Shown piece by piece: positions 26,227 to 35,035 of a stretch of 64,000 nt of DNA; the first letter of the stretch is position 1, and every line of letters begins with the position of its first letter. A program made the position numbers and the translations under genes. The stretch comes from CAZJCK01 sp964544635. GTDB taxonomy: Bacteria; Zixibacteria; MSB-5A5; GN15; FEB-12. The DNA lies in the NCBI GenBank assembly GCA_964544635.1, contig CAZJCK010000003.1, positions 40,861 through 104,860 on the forward strand. The letters are read 5' to 3'. The notes below the pieces were generated by a model. That model was given only the letters and a program-made list of their open reading frames with translations. It did no database searches and had not been told where the DNA came from.

Positions 26227-27306
26227 TCAGCCGATCTCCAGCATCTTCTGAAGCGCCAGGAGCGCTTCCGAACGCATCGGTTCGTCGACCCGGATCGGCT
26301 TGATATCTTCGAGGTTTTCGAGGCAGTAAGCCAGGTCGTTGAGGGTTGTGCGGTACATATTGGCACAAACCGGGCAGGTCTGGCCGGACAGCTCGATAAT
26401 CGTCTTGTCCGGATGCTCGTGGGCCATGCGATTGATCAGGTTGATCTCGGTGCCGATGGCGATGGTCGCGCCGGGCTCGGCGTTGGCGCAGAACTCGACG
26501 ATGTGCCTGGTTGAGCCGGCCGAGTCGGCCAGCTTGACAACATCGTGCGGGCACTCCGGGTGCACCACGATCTTGATACCGGGGTAGTTCCGGCGCATCT
26601 CGGCGACGTGCTCCGGACGGAAATTGGTGTGAACGTGGCAGTGTCCCTTCCACAGGATGACTTTGGCGCGTTCGATCTGTTCTTCGGTCAGGCCGCCATC
26701 TTCGCGGGAAAAATCCCAGATAACCATCTGTTCCGGCTTGATACCGTAGTTAATGCCGGTGTTGTAGCCGAGATGCTCGTCCGGGAAGAAGAAGACTTTC
26801 TGGCGCTGGTTGAAGGCCCACTCCATGGCGCCGGCGGCGTTGGACGAGGTGCAGATGAGACCGCCGTTACGTCCCGTAAACGCTTTTAGACCGGCGGCAG
26901 TATTCATGTATGAGATCGGCATGATGTTTTCGGTGCCGGCGACCTCGTCGAGATAGTCCCAGGCCTCGAGCACGTCGGCCATCTCCGCCATATCGGCCAT
27001 AGGGCAGCCGGCCAGTGGGTTGGGCAGGTAGACGGTCTGTTTTTCGGAGGTCAGGATGTCGGCCGATTCAGCCATGAAGTGCACACCGCAGAAGACAATG
27101 AATTCGGCCTTGTCGCTGCCGGCCGCGATCTGCGACAGGCCATAGCTGTCGCCCACGTGATCGCCAAAACCGACCACTTCCAGCCGCTGGTAGTGGTGGG
27201 CCAGGATCATCAGGCGTTCACCAAACCGTTGCTTTTGGGCAGTGATGCGCGCCTTGAGATCGTCAATCCCGGCTTCGCGATATTCCTGGGGCAGCGAGAA
27301 ATACAT
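26227..27306 (-). CDS. nadA: Quinolinate synthase NadA
   Basis: This 359-residue [4Fe-4S] enzyme condenses iminoaspartate with dihydroxyacetone phosphate to quinolinate in NAD synthesis. It contains MILAHHYQRLEV, the three cluster Cys in PLAGCPMADM, LICTSSNA and TCPVCANMYRTT, and the HPECPHDV segment. It starts six bases after the ferredoxin reductase stop on the leftward transcript. nadB and nadC are not present in the window. Confidence 0.95.
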   Translation of the reverse strand: MYFSLPQEYREAGIDDLKARITAQKQRFGERLMILAHHYQRLEVVGFGDHVGDSYGLSQIAAGSDKAEFIVFCGVHFMAESADILTSEKQTVYLPNPLAGCPMADMAEMADVLEAWDYLDEVAGTENIMPISYMNTAAGLKAFTGRNGGLICTSSNAAGAMEWAFNQRQKVFFFPDEHLGYNTGINYGIKPEQMVIWDFSREDGGLTEEQIERAKVILWKGHCHVHTNFRPEHVAEMRRNYPGIKIVVHPECPHDVVKLADSAGSTRHIVEFCANAEPGATIAIGTEINLINRMAHEHPDKTIIELSGQTCPVCANMYRTTLNDLAYCLENLEDIKPIRVDEPMRSEALLALQKMLEIG

Positions 27307-27312
27307 GGTGTA

Positions 27313-28383
27313 TCAGTCCCCCTGGGCCTGTTTCTCCTGTTCTTCCTTCATCTTAATCCGCTTCAACTTGCGCTGGACCAGTTCGTGCTTATCGGTCGAA
27401 TGACCGGGCGACACCTTGGCCTTGGGGTCGAGATAGTTCTTGGCGTTGTTGACAGCGATGGCGACTTCGCCGCAACCGGTCGAAATCAGTTTCAGCTTAC
27501 CGTCGTACGTAACGATGTCGCCGGCGGCGTAGACGCCTTCAATATTAGTACGCATGCGACTGTCGACCTTGATGGCGTTTTTCTCGAGTTCGAGACCCCA
27601 GTTTTCGATCGGGCCGAGGTTGGTAATGAAACCGATGTTGAGCACGACTGCGTCGACATCCATCTCGACCTCTTCCCCGGTCTGGGTCTGCACGATGGTG
27701 GCGTGCTCTACCCAGTCTTCCCCCTCAAGCTCCTTTAACTCCCAGAAGGGAAACTTCATTTCGACGGACGAGTCCATCACCCGGCGGATCGAATCCTCGT
27801 GAGCGCTGAAGAAGTCGTTGCGATGGATAAGGGTGATACTGGCGGCGACCGGTTCGAGCATCATGGCATAGTCGAAGGCGGTGTCGCCGCCGCCAACAAT
27901 CAGGATATTCTTATCGCGGAAATCGTCGAGCCGTCGGCAGAAGTAGTAAACACCGTGGCCCTCGAGTTCCTTGAGGTTGGGGACATCGAGGCTGCGCGGC
28001 ACATAGGCGCCGAGGCCGGCACAGATGATGACCGTGCGCGAGTAGTGTTCGGCCTTGTTGGTGGTGAGCGTGATAATGCCGTCGTCACCACGCTTGATAT
28101 CGGTCACTTTTTCGCCCAGGGCGAAGCTGTGCGGGTACTGCGAGGCCTGCTTTTCGAGTTCACGCACGAGGACTTTGGCGAGGACCTTGGGAAAGCCGGC
28201 GACGTCGTAGATATATTTGTCAGGGTAGAGGGCCATGAGGCCGCCGCCGAGTTCTTCAAGCATGTCGATCGCCTTCATCTTCGACATCCGCAGGCCGGCG
28301 TAATACATGCCGTAGAGGGCAACCGGGCCGGCCCCGATAAAGGTGATATCGTATATGTCGCGAGTCGTATTGTCCATATCCAT
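27313..28383 (-). CDS. Ferredoxin/flavodoxin-NADP reductase, thioredoxin-reductase-like
   Basis: This flavoprotein of about 356 residues has the FAD motif ITFIGAGPVALYGMYYAG, the NADPH motif ILIVGGGDTAFDYAMML and the C-terminal FAD segment YAAGDIVTYDGKLKLISTGCGEVAIA. The redox-active CxxC of thioredoxin reductase is missing, since only one Cys occurs in YYFCRRLDDF. This identifies the YumC-type ferredoxin-NADP reductase. The basic tail (RKLKRIKMKEEQEKQAQ) is extra. The ATG at 28383 is preferred to an upstream TTG. Peroxiredoxin, rubredoxin and rubrerythrin genes directly upstream suggest it may feed electrons to them. Confidence 0.88.
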   Translation of the reverse strand: MDMDNTTRDIYDITFIGAGPVALYGMYYAGLRMSKMKAIDMLEELGGGLMALYPDKYIYDVAGFPKVLAKVLVRELEKQASQYPHSFALGEKVTDIKRGDDGIITLTTNKAEHYSRTVIICAGLGAYVPRSLDVPNLKELEGHGVYYFCRRLDDFRDKNILIVGGGDTAFDYAMMLEPVAASITLIHRNDFFSAHEDSIRRVMDSSVEMKFPFWELKELEGEDWVEHATIVQTQTGEEVEMDVDAVVLNIGFITNLGPIENWGLELEKNAIKVDSRMRTNIEGVYAAGDIVTYDGKLKLISTGCGEVAIAVNNAKNYLDPKAKVSPGHSTDKHELVQRKLKRIKMKEEQEKQAQGD

Positions 28384-28471
28384 CACTGTTTGAACACGCC
28401 CGAAGAACAGTTGTTTCCGGTTTCCCCGCAATAACTTACGCAAATGAAGGGAAGCCGGCTGGGACGCTCAG

Positions 28472-28966
28472 TCAGTCCTGTATCAGTGCCAGCTGGCGGA
28501 ACAGTTCGTCGTGATCCGGCAAGACCATCAGCTCGGAATGCTCGATATAGCGGATGATCCCTTTCTTGTCAATGAGGAAGAGGGAGCGCAGCGCATAGCC
28601 GCCACGATCGTAAAAGACGCCATACTTGCGGGCAACCTCACCGTGGGGCCAGAAATCAGACATGAGCGGGAAACTGAGGCCGCCCAGTGACTTGGCCCAG
28701 GCGAGGTGACAGGGAATGGGATCGGTGGAGACAGCGAGTACCTGGCAGTTGAGGTGATCGAAGTCGTCGATGCGCTTCTGGTAGTCGGGGATCTGCTGGG
28801 AACAGACGGGGGTGAAGTCGCCCGGATAGAAGGCAAGCAGGACATGCCTGCGGCCCTCGTACCATTCGAGGTTGAGCTCTCCCTCGTTATGGGTGGGCAG
28901 CGTAAAATCGGGGGCATGATCGCCAACCCGGAGTCTGGCGGTCTTTTCTTCAGCGATTTGAGCCAA
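28472..28966 (-). CDS. Peroxiredoxin (AhpC/TSA or BCP type)
   Basis: This 164-residue thiol peroxidase has the peroxidatic Cys near residue 55 in YPGDFTPVCSQQIP, with the conserved Thr three residues before it. Two further Cys (LNCQVLAV and IPCHLAW) could act in resolution. It reduces hydrogen or organic peroxides in the cytoplasm. The start is TTG at 28966 with GGAG seven bases upstream. It lies between the rubredoxin and ferredoxin-NADP reductase genes. Confidence 0.92.
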   Translation of the reverse strand: MAQIAEEKTARLRVGDHAPDFTLPTHNEGELNLEWYEGRRHVLLAFYPGDFTPVCSQQIPDYQKRIDDFDHLNCQVLAVSTDPIPCHLAWAKSLGGLSFPLMSDFWPHGEVARKYGVFYDRGGYALRSLFLIDKKGIIRYIEHSELMVLPDHDELFRQLALIQD

Positions 28967-29010
28967 GGTGGTACTCCTGCCTATGATACACCGATTCGGT
29001 CGAGACGTTC

Positions 29011-29160
29011 CTACACGTCCTCGGCGTGAAAACCGTCCGGCATATCGTCGTCCCCTTGATACTCGACAAACTTATCCTCGGGCGCGCCACAGATCGGGCA
29101 CACCCCGGGCGGCTCTTCGTCGTCATGCACATAGCCGCAGATTTCACATTTCCACTGCAT
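29011..29160 (-). CDS. Small rubredoxin-like protein
   Basis: A 49-residue protein begins MQWKCEICGYVHDDEEPPG and continues with VCPICGAPEDKF, giving C-x2-C-G and C-P-x-C-G iron ligands of a rubredoxin-like knuckle. The distance between the two pairs is short, as in the rubredoxin domain of rubrerythrin rather than classical rubredoxin. GGGAGG precedes the ATG. It probably shuttles electrons to the ferritin-like protein encoded 57 bases upstream, which lacks its own rubredoxin domain. It acts in the cytoplasm. Confidence 0.85.
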   Translation of the reverse strand: MQWKCEICGYVHDDEEPPGVCPICGAPEDKFVEYQGDDDMPDGFHAEDV

Positions 29161-29217
29161 GTCCTACCTCCCGTGTGATCGCCCGCCGAGCCCGGCGATC
29201 ATGTCGCAGCCTGAGCC

Positions 29218-29718
29218 TCAGTGCTCGAGTGGCTGGGTGTCGTCGTATTCAAACCAGCTGTAGTTGCCGCCCATGGCATCCTTCTCCGCCTGCAGCAGTT
29301 CGAAGTGGTGGTGTTCTTCGTCGGCCAGCTTATCGAAGATGTTGCGGAAGGTTTCATCCTCGATCAGGTCGCGTTCGGCCTTGTAGTACCTGGTCGCGGC
29401 CAGTTCGGCCTCAATAGCCAGGTTCACGAATTCGATCTCGGTGTGGCGATCTTCGACGTGGCCCTTGCGGAAGATCTCCGTGAGCACGCTGAGGCCCTTG
29501 TCGGGCAGTTCACCGACCTCGCCGCCGATATGCCGGTCCCAGATTTCCTGGAGCGTTTGCTTGTGGCGGATCTCGTCGTCGCGCAGCGACTCGAGCAGTT
29601 TCTTTGCGGTCGAGTTGCTCGCCTTCTTCGACAACAGGTCGTAGAAACGGTAACCGTCCTCTTCCCCGCGCATGGCCCGCTTGAGTACTTCGGCTGCTTT
29701 CTTTTTCTCGTTATCCAT
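29218..29718 (-). CDS. Rubrerythrin-like diiron protein
   Basis: The 166-residue ferritin-like four-helix protein carries diiron ligands in the two halves: RAMRGEEDGYRFY and LRDDEIRHKQTL, then EAELAATRYYKAE and LADEEHHHFELL. It has no C-terminal rubredoxin domain; a separate rubredoxin-like gene follows. Such proteins act as NADH-dependent peroxidases in anaerobes. A conserved extra segment between the halves (VGELPDKGLSVLTEIFRKG) resembles the YciF/DUF2383-like ferritins. Confidence 0.85.
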   Translation of the reverse strand: MDNEKKKAAEVLKRAMRGEEDGYRFYDLLSKKASNSTAKKLLESLRDDEIRHKQTLQEIWDRHIGGEVGELPDKGLSVLTEIFRKGHVEDRHTEIEFVNLAIEAELAATRYYKAERDLIEDETFRNIFDKLADEEHHHFELLQAEKDAMGGNYSWFEYDDTQPLEH

Positions 29719-29736
29719 ATTTTGCCTCGCTGTGTC

Positions 29737-31197
29737 TTACTTGTTTTCTACTGATTGCTGGTTTCTAATATAATCAATTGCCCGGCGCATGCGCTCAACG
29801 ACTTTTTCCTTTCCCAGTGCGACCAACAGGTCGAACAGTCCGGGACCGGAGGGTACGCCGCTGACAGCGAGCCGGGTGGGATGTATGAGTTTGCCGCGCT
29901 TCACACCGCGCGCCTCGGCCACTTCGTTGAGGGCCTGCTCGACGTCGTCGTGATTAAACGATTCGAGGGCGTCGAACCGGTCGGCCAGATCGGTGAGGAT
30001 GGCGGCGCCGTCGGCCGTGAAGTTCTTCTCGGCCGCCTGTTCGTCGTAGGTAAAGTCGAACTCGAAGAAGTAGCCGCCCATACTGACGAAATCGGTGAGG
30101 CGACGCACCCGCTCCTTGAGCAGGCGGACCACCAGGCGGAGATAGTCCCAGCGGGTTTCCAGCCAGTACCTGGTAGTCAGGCCAGCCTCGACAAACATCG
30201 GCGCCACCAGCTCGGCCAGTTCGTGGTCGGAGCGCTTCTGGATGTGGGCGTAGTTGAAGGCTTCGAGCTTTTCTTCGTCGAAAACGGCATTGGCATTATT
30301 AAAGTGCCTGTCATCGAACAGTTCGATCAGTTCGTCGACGGTGTAAATCTCCTGATCCGTTTTCGGACTCCAGCCCAGCAGCGAAAGGTAGTTAAAGAGA
30401 GCTTCGGGGAGGAAGCCGTCGTTGCGGTATTCGCCGACATCCTTGTCGCCCAGCCGCTTGGATACCTTTTTCTTGTCCGGACGCAGGATGAGCGGTACGT
30501 GGCCGAACGCCGGTACCTCCCAGCCAAGGGCGCGGTACAAGAGAATTTGCTTGAAAGTATTGGTGACGTGGTCGTTGCCACGTATCACGTGGCTGATGCC
30601 CATCTCGTGATCGTCGATGACGACGGCCAGATTATACGTCGCGCTGCCGTCGGAGCGGGCGATCACGAAGTCTTCGATGTCAGCGCCGGAACGGCTGACC
30701 TCGCCGGCTACCATGTCGTTGAAGGTCTGGGTAGCGTCGGGAATCTCCAGACGGATGGTGAACGGTTTACCCTCGGCGAGGAACTTCTGTTCGTCCTCGG
30801 GTGACGGTTTGAGGTGTTGGCGCAGTTCACGGTTGCCCTGTTTGGCCTCGCGGATTTCGTCACGGATGGCCGTCACTTCGTCGGGTTCGAGGAAACAGCG
30901 GTAGGCGTGGCCGTTGTCGAGGACCTGGGTGGCGTACTGCTGGTACCGGTCGATGCGCTGTGACTGGTAAACTATCTCCTCATCGGACTTCATACCGAGC
31001 CACTCGAGCGCGGCAAGGATCGGCTGGATGAGGGCGGCATCGGAGCGGGCGACATCGGTATCCTCGATGCGAATGAGAAACTTGCCGCCATACCGGCGGG
31101 CAAACAGGTAATTGAAGATAGCGGTGCGGGCGGTACCAACGTGGAGGTAGCCCGACGGTGATGGGGCGATACGAACGCGAACAGGTGTATCGGTCAT
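29737..31197 (-). CDS. gltX: Glutamate--tRNA ligase
   Basis: This class I synthetase of 486 residues charges tRNA-Glu. It has the HIGH-type motif SPSGYLHVGTAR, the KMSKS-type motif KKKVSKRLGD, and the GltX-specific IRIEDTDVARSD segment. The start MTDTPVRVRIAPSPSG at 31197 is canonical. The frame is open further upstream but encodes His/Arg-rich sequence antisense to the proline tail of the next gene. No clear Shine-Dalgarno sequence is visible. Rubrerythrin follows after 18 bases. Confidence 0.95.
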   Translation of the reverse strand: MTDTPVRVRIAPSPSGYLHVGTARTAIFNYLFARRYGGKFLIRIEDTDVARSDAALIQPILAALEWLGMKSDEEIVYQSQRIDRYQQYATQVLDNGHAYRCFLEPDEVTAIRDEIREAKQGNRELRQHLKPSPEDEQKFLAEGKPFTIRLEIPDATQTFNDMVAGEVSRSGADIEDFVIARSDGSATYNLAVVIDDHEMGISHVIRGNDHVTNTFKQILLYRALGWEVPAFGHVPLILRPDKKKVSKRLGDKDVGEYRNDGFLPEALFNYLSLLGWSPKTDQEIYTVDELIELFDDRHFNNANAVFDEEKLEAFNYAHIQKRSDHELAELVAPMFVEAGLTTRYWLETRWDYLRLVVRLLKERVRRLTDFVSMGGYFFEFDFTYDEQAAEKNFTADGAAILTDLADRFDALESFNHDDVEQALNEVAEARGVKRGKLIHPTRLAVSGVPSGPGLFDLLVALGKEKVVERMRRAIDYIRNQQSVENK

Positions 31198-31213
31198 GCT
31201 GCTGGGGTCCAAC

Positions 31214-31807
31214 TCAGTTTTGTGGGCGCGGCGGTAAGGTCGGGTCGTCGTCGCCCGGTGGTTCATCGTTGCCGTCCGACGGTAGCGGTGGCGGCGGCGG
31301 TGGCGAGATCGGCCGATCAGTCGGTGGTTCGTCCGGCTGCTGTTCCTGCCGCTGCGATTGGTAAGTCGGTGGCGGTGGTGGTGGTGGTGGCGTGGCCGGA
31401 CGGTCGGGCGGCGGTGCAGTCGGTTCGTAGCTCGGCGGCGGAGGAGGAGGGGCGGTCTGCGTTGGCGTGACCGGTCGAACCTCACCGATGGTGGCGAAAG
31501 AAAATTCGAGGCCGCCGACAATGCGGGCGATCAGGTTATAGGCGAGGGCGGCGATCATGCCGAACAGGGTACCGAATATGGCGCCGCCGACGGCAAACAT
31601 GATCGGCATCACAATAAGGAGCAAGCCGAGGGCGGAGGAATCGGTCCCCAGTCCGAGCGCCTGCAGTTCGGGTGACAGGCCCATCGCCAGTGACATCATG
31701 ATAAACGGTGCATAGAGCAAACCGCTGATGAAACCGAGGATCAGGTGCAGGAAGAAGCCGACTTTGATGACCGGCCAGATGCCGATCGATTTCAGTTCCC
31801 AGCGCAT
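31214..31807 (-). CDS. Membrane protein with long proline-rich tail (DUF3566-like)
   Basis: The 197-residue protein has two hydrophobic helices (about residues 13-45 and 62-95). A motif ALAYNLIARIVGGLEFSF follows, recalling the DUF3566 family of actinobacteria from memory. After it comes an extramembrane tail of some 85 residues with several Pro runs up to eight long, spaced by Thr, Asp and Gln. GAGG lies upstream of the ATG. It starts the transcript that continues into gltX 16 bases later. The tail could span the cell wall or bind WW/SH3-like domains; function unknown. Confidence 0.65.
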   Translation of the reverse strand: MRWELKSIGIWPVIKVGFFLHLILGFISGLLYAPFIMMSLAMGLSPELQALGLGTDSSALGLLLIVMPIMFAVGGAIFGTLFGMIAALAYNLIARIVGGLEFSFATIGEVRPVTPTQTAPPPPPPSYEPTAPPPDRPATPPPPPPPPTYQSQRQEQQPDEPPTDRPISPPPPPPLPSDGNDEPPGDDDPTLPPRPQN

Positions 31808-31999
31808 ACCGCGTTACCTCGCATTTCGTTTGTGCCACCAGAAGGCAGCGCAACCGGGTCTCACTGCCAGTGCTGATCAAGATAGGCAGCAGACGGAAAA
31901 AGACAAGTGCATTATGGGCGCGGCAGACCACCGCACCGGTTGTGCAAGGGACGGCAGCCCTTCAAAGTGGCGTCCTGTCCTGTGGCTCAATTACAATTG

Positions 32000-32033
32000 A
32001 AAAACCCCACCGCGCGCGGCGCGCAGTGGGGTG
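32000..32033 (-). terminator. Terminator of pyruvate phosphate dikinase gene
   Basis: On the minus strand, CACCCCAC pairs with GTGGGGT around a GC-rich interior (GCGCGCC-GCGCGC), followed by TTTTTC. It lies 26 bases after the ppdK stop. The remaining 166 bases up to the next gene (31808) show nothing recognisable. Confidence 0.8.
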
Positions 32034-32059
32034 CTCAGATTGAGTCTGGTCTGCAGCCG

Positions 32060-34885
32060 TTACTTCTCGGACTGTTTCATGGCTGCCTGGGCGGCCGCGA
32101 GGCGTGCAATCGGCACGCGGAACGGCGAACAGCTGACATAGTTCAGGCCAACGTCGGCGCAGAACTCGATCGACTTGGGATCACCACCGTGCTCGCCGCA
32201 GATACCAACTTTGAGGTCCGGATTGGTCTGGCGACCTTTCTCCTTGCCCATGCGTACGAGCTGCCCGACACCGTCCTGATCAAGGGTGACGAACGGATCT
32301 TTCGGCAGGATCTCGTTTTCGACATAGAAGCCGAGGAACTTACCGGCGTCGTCGCGGGAGAAGCCCATCGTCATCTGGGTCAGGTCGTTGGTGCCGAAGC
32401 TGAAGAAGTCGGCGGCCTCGGCGACCTCGTTGGCCGTCAGGGCGGCTCGCGGGATCTCGATCATGGTGCCGATCATGTAGTCGAGTTTCTTGATACGATA
32501 CTTGGAAATGACCTCGCGGGCGACGCGTTCGATCACCTCGCGCTGGTTCTTCAGTTCGTTGACATGACCAACCAGCGGTACCATGATCTCGACCGACACC
32601 TTCTTCTTGTTCTTCTGGAGCTCGCAGGCGGCCTCGATGATGGCGCGCGCCTGCATCTCGGTGATTTCCGGGTAGGTGACACCGAGGCGGCAACCGCGAT
32701 GACCGAGCATCGGGTTCTGTTCATCGAGTTCGTGAATACGAGCGAGGATCTTGGAGAGCCGTTCCTGCTGTTCTTCGAAGTCGTCGGACTTAGGGTCGAG
32801 CTTCTTGAGCTTCTCTTCGATTTCCTCTTTGCGCGGCAGGAATTCGTGGAGCGGCGGATCGAGCGTGCGAATCGTGACCGGCAGGCCGTTCATCGCATCG
32901 AAGATCTCCTTAAAGTCGGATTTCTGGAAGGGCAACAGTTTGTCGAGTGCGGCCTGGCGGCCCTCCGGCGTATCGGCGAGAATCATCTCCTGAACGATCG
33001 GGATACGATCCTCGGCGAAGAACATGTGCTCGGTGCGACAGAGGCCGATACCTTCGGCACCGAACTTACGGGCCTGGGTAGCATCGCGCGGGGTGTCGGC
33101 ATTGGTGCGCACCCGCATCACGCGTACCTCGTCGGCCCAGGCCATGAACTCGGAGAATTCGCCGGACAACTCGGGTTCGACCGTCGGCACGCTGCCGAGG
33201 ATAACCTCGCCGGTGGAACCGTTGAGGGTGATCGTCTCCCCTTCCTTAATGATCAGCTTGCCGATCTGGAACTGCTTCTTCTTGGCATTGACGCGCACCG
33301 CCTCGGCTCCCGAAACACAGCACTTGCCCCAGCCGCGGGCAACCACTGCAGCGTGGGAGGTCATCCCCCCGCGCGACGTGAGAATGCCGGCCGCCTCGCG
33401 CATACCGTCGATATCGTCCGGATTGGTTTCCTCGCGAACCAGGATGGTCGGGCGAGTCTTCTTGGTGTTGGCGACGACATCTTCGGCCGTGAAGTAGACG
33501 GCGCCGGTGGCGGCGCCGGGGGAAGCGGCCAGTCCCTTGGCGACGACATCATACTCGGCCTCGGGATCGATACTCGGGTGCAGCAACTGGTCAAGCTGGA
33601 TCGGCTCGATGCGCATGAGCGCTTCTTCCTTGGTGATCAGCTTCTCCTTGACCATGTCGACGGCGATCTTGATGGCCGCCTGCACGGTGCGTTTGCCGTT
33701 GCGCGTCTGCAACATGTACAGCTTGTTTTCCTGGATGGTGAATTCGAAGTCCTGTACATCGCGATAATTCTTCTCCAGCTTGTCGGTGATGTCCTTGAGT
33801 TGCTTGTAGACAACCGGCATCTCGTCCTGGAGTTGCTTGATGGGCGAGGGGGTGCGGACACCGGCGACGACATCTTCACCCTGGGCATTGACCAGGTACT
33901 CGCCGTAGAATTCCTTCTCACCGGTTGAAGGGTTGCGGGTGAAACCGACACCGGTGCCGGAGGACGTGCCCATATTGCCGAAGACCATCATCTGGATATT
34001 GACGGCGGTGCCGATATCGCCCGGAATATCGTGAACACGGCGATACGAGATGGCGCGGGGATTGTTCCATGAGCGGAAGACAGCGTCGCGGGCCATGCGG
34101 AGCTGGTGCATCGGGTCTTCCGGGAAATCCTCGCCGGTCTTCTTCTTGATGATCTTCTTGAACTGCTTGATAATTTCCTTGAGGTCGTTTTCCTGCAGCG
34201 AGCTGTCCTGCTTGATGCGACGTTCTTCCTTGCGCTTTGAGATAACGTGCTCGAATTCGTCCTTGTCGATACCCATCACGACATTGCCGAACATGGCGAT
34301 GAGGCGACGGTAGTTATCGAGAGCGAAGCGCTCATTGCCGGTCTTCTCAGCCAGGCCGGCGACCGATTCTTCGTTCAGGCCGAGGTTGAGGATGGTGTCC
34401 ATCATGCCGGGCATGGAGAAACGGGAGCCGGAGCGGACCGAGACCAGCAGGGGATCGGACGGATCGCCGAGCTTCTTGCCGGCCGACTTTTCGAGTTTGG
34501 CGATATACGACTCGAGCTCTTCGTCGATATCCTTCGGGATCGCCATATTGTTGTCGTAGTAACGCTTGCAGACCTCGGTGGTGATGGTAAAGCCGGCCGG
34601 GACGGGTACCCCGGCAGCGCTCATCTCGGCGAGGTTGGCGCCCTTGCCGCCGAGCAGGTCGCGCATGGTGGCATCACCGTCAGCCTTACCGTCACCGAAA
34701 AAGTAGTAATACTTTCCCTTGGTTGGCGTTTTACCCTTGCGGGCGACGGTCTTGCGGGTGGTTTTCTTTGTCGTTTTCTTCGCTGTGGTTGTTTTCGTGG
34801 TTTTCTTCGCAGTCTTTTTGGTCGTTTTCTTCTTGCTGGTGGACTTCTTCCGTGTCGTCGTTTTGGCAGCTTTCTTCGCTGTCAT
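32060..34885 (-). CDS. ppdK: Pyruvate, phosphate dikinase with Lys/Thr-rich N-terminal tail
   Basis: This 941-residue enzyme interconverts pyruvate, ATP and phosphate with phosphoenolpyruvate, AMP and pyrophosphate. Domain order is the ATP-grasp nucleotide domain (GGKGANLAEM at about residues 79-88), the swivelling phosphohistidine domain (SRGGMTSHAAVVARGWGKCC), and the PEP/pyruvate barrel with CGEHGGDPKSIEFC. Residues 1-58 are an added tail with about 22 Lys, 3 Arg and 20 Thr and no acidic residue, in KKTTK-like repeats as in histone H1-type proteins. GGAGGAG directly before the ATG at 34885 indicates the tail is translated. The enzyme proper begins near residue 59. Confidence 0.95.
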   Translation of the reverse strand: MTAKKAAKTTTRKKSTSKKKTTKKTAKKTTKTTTAKKTTKKTTRKTVARKGKTPTKGKYYYFFGDGKADGDATMRDLLGGKGANLAEMSAAGVPVPAGFTITTEVCKRYYDNNMAIPKDIDEELESYIAKLEKSAGKKLGDPSDPLLVSVRSGSRFSMPGMMDTILNLGLNEESVAGLAEKTGNERFALDNYRRLIAMFGNVVMGIDKDEFEHVISKRKEERRIKQDSSLQENDLKEIIKQFKKIIKKKTGEDFPEDPMHQLRMARDAVFRSWNNPRAISYRRVHDIPGDIGTAVNIQMMVFGNMGTSSGTGVGFTRNPSTGEKEFYGEYLVNAQGEDVVAGVRTPSPIKQLQDEMPVVYKQLKDITDKLEKNYRDVQDFEFTIQENKLYMLQTRNGKRTVQAAIKIAVDMVKEKLITKEEALMRIEPIQLDQLLHPSIDPEAEYDVVAKGLAASPGAATGAVYFTAEDVVANTKKTRPTILVREETNPDDIDGMREAAGILTSRGGMTSHAAVVARGWGKCCVSGAEAVRVNAKKKQFQIGKLIIKEGETITLNGSTGEVILGSVPTVEPELSGEFSEFMAWADEVRVMRVRTNADTPRDATQARKFGAEGIGLCRTEHMFFAEDRIPIVQEMILADTPEGRQAALDKLLPFQKSDFKEIFDAMNGLPVTIRTLDPPLHEFLPRKEEIEEKLKKLDPKSDDFEEQQERLSKILARIHELDEQNPMLGHRGCRLGVTYPEITEMQARAIIEAACELQKNKKKVSVEIMVPLVGHVNELKNQREVIERVAREVISKYRIKKLDYMIGTMIEIPRAALTANEVAEAADFFSFGTNDLTQMTMGFSRDDAGKFLGFYVENEILPKDPFVTLDQDGVGQLVRMGKEKGRQTNPDLKVGICGEHGGDPKSIEFCADVGLNYVSCSPFRVPIARLAAAQAAMKQSEK

Positions 34886-35035
34886 ATCTCCTCCGCCATT
34901 TGGTATTCAGAGTTCAACGTGGGGCGAATCTACGCAATATGGAGTCCGTGGGCAACCGTAAAAGAAAAGGCGATCGACTGAAAAATCCAGTCCGACCGCC
35001 GGCGCACAACGAAAAAAAGCTGGCTCGCGGGTCGG

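Noticed and set aside
29737..31521. Upstream extension of gltX giving 594 residues with His/Arg-rich start
   Set aside because: The extra 108 residues are antisense to the proline tail of the neighbouring gene, and the canonical synthetase N-terminus begins at 31197.
31907..33928. A 673-residue plus-strand frame opposite ppdK
   Set aside because: It is a shadow of high-GC codons in a certain gene and matches nothing known; its Asp/Gly/Leu-rich composition is typical of antisense frames.
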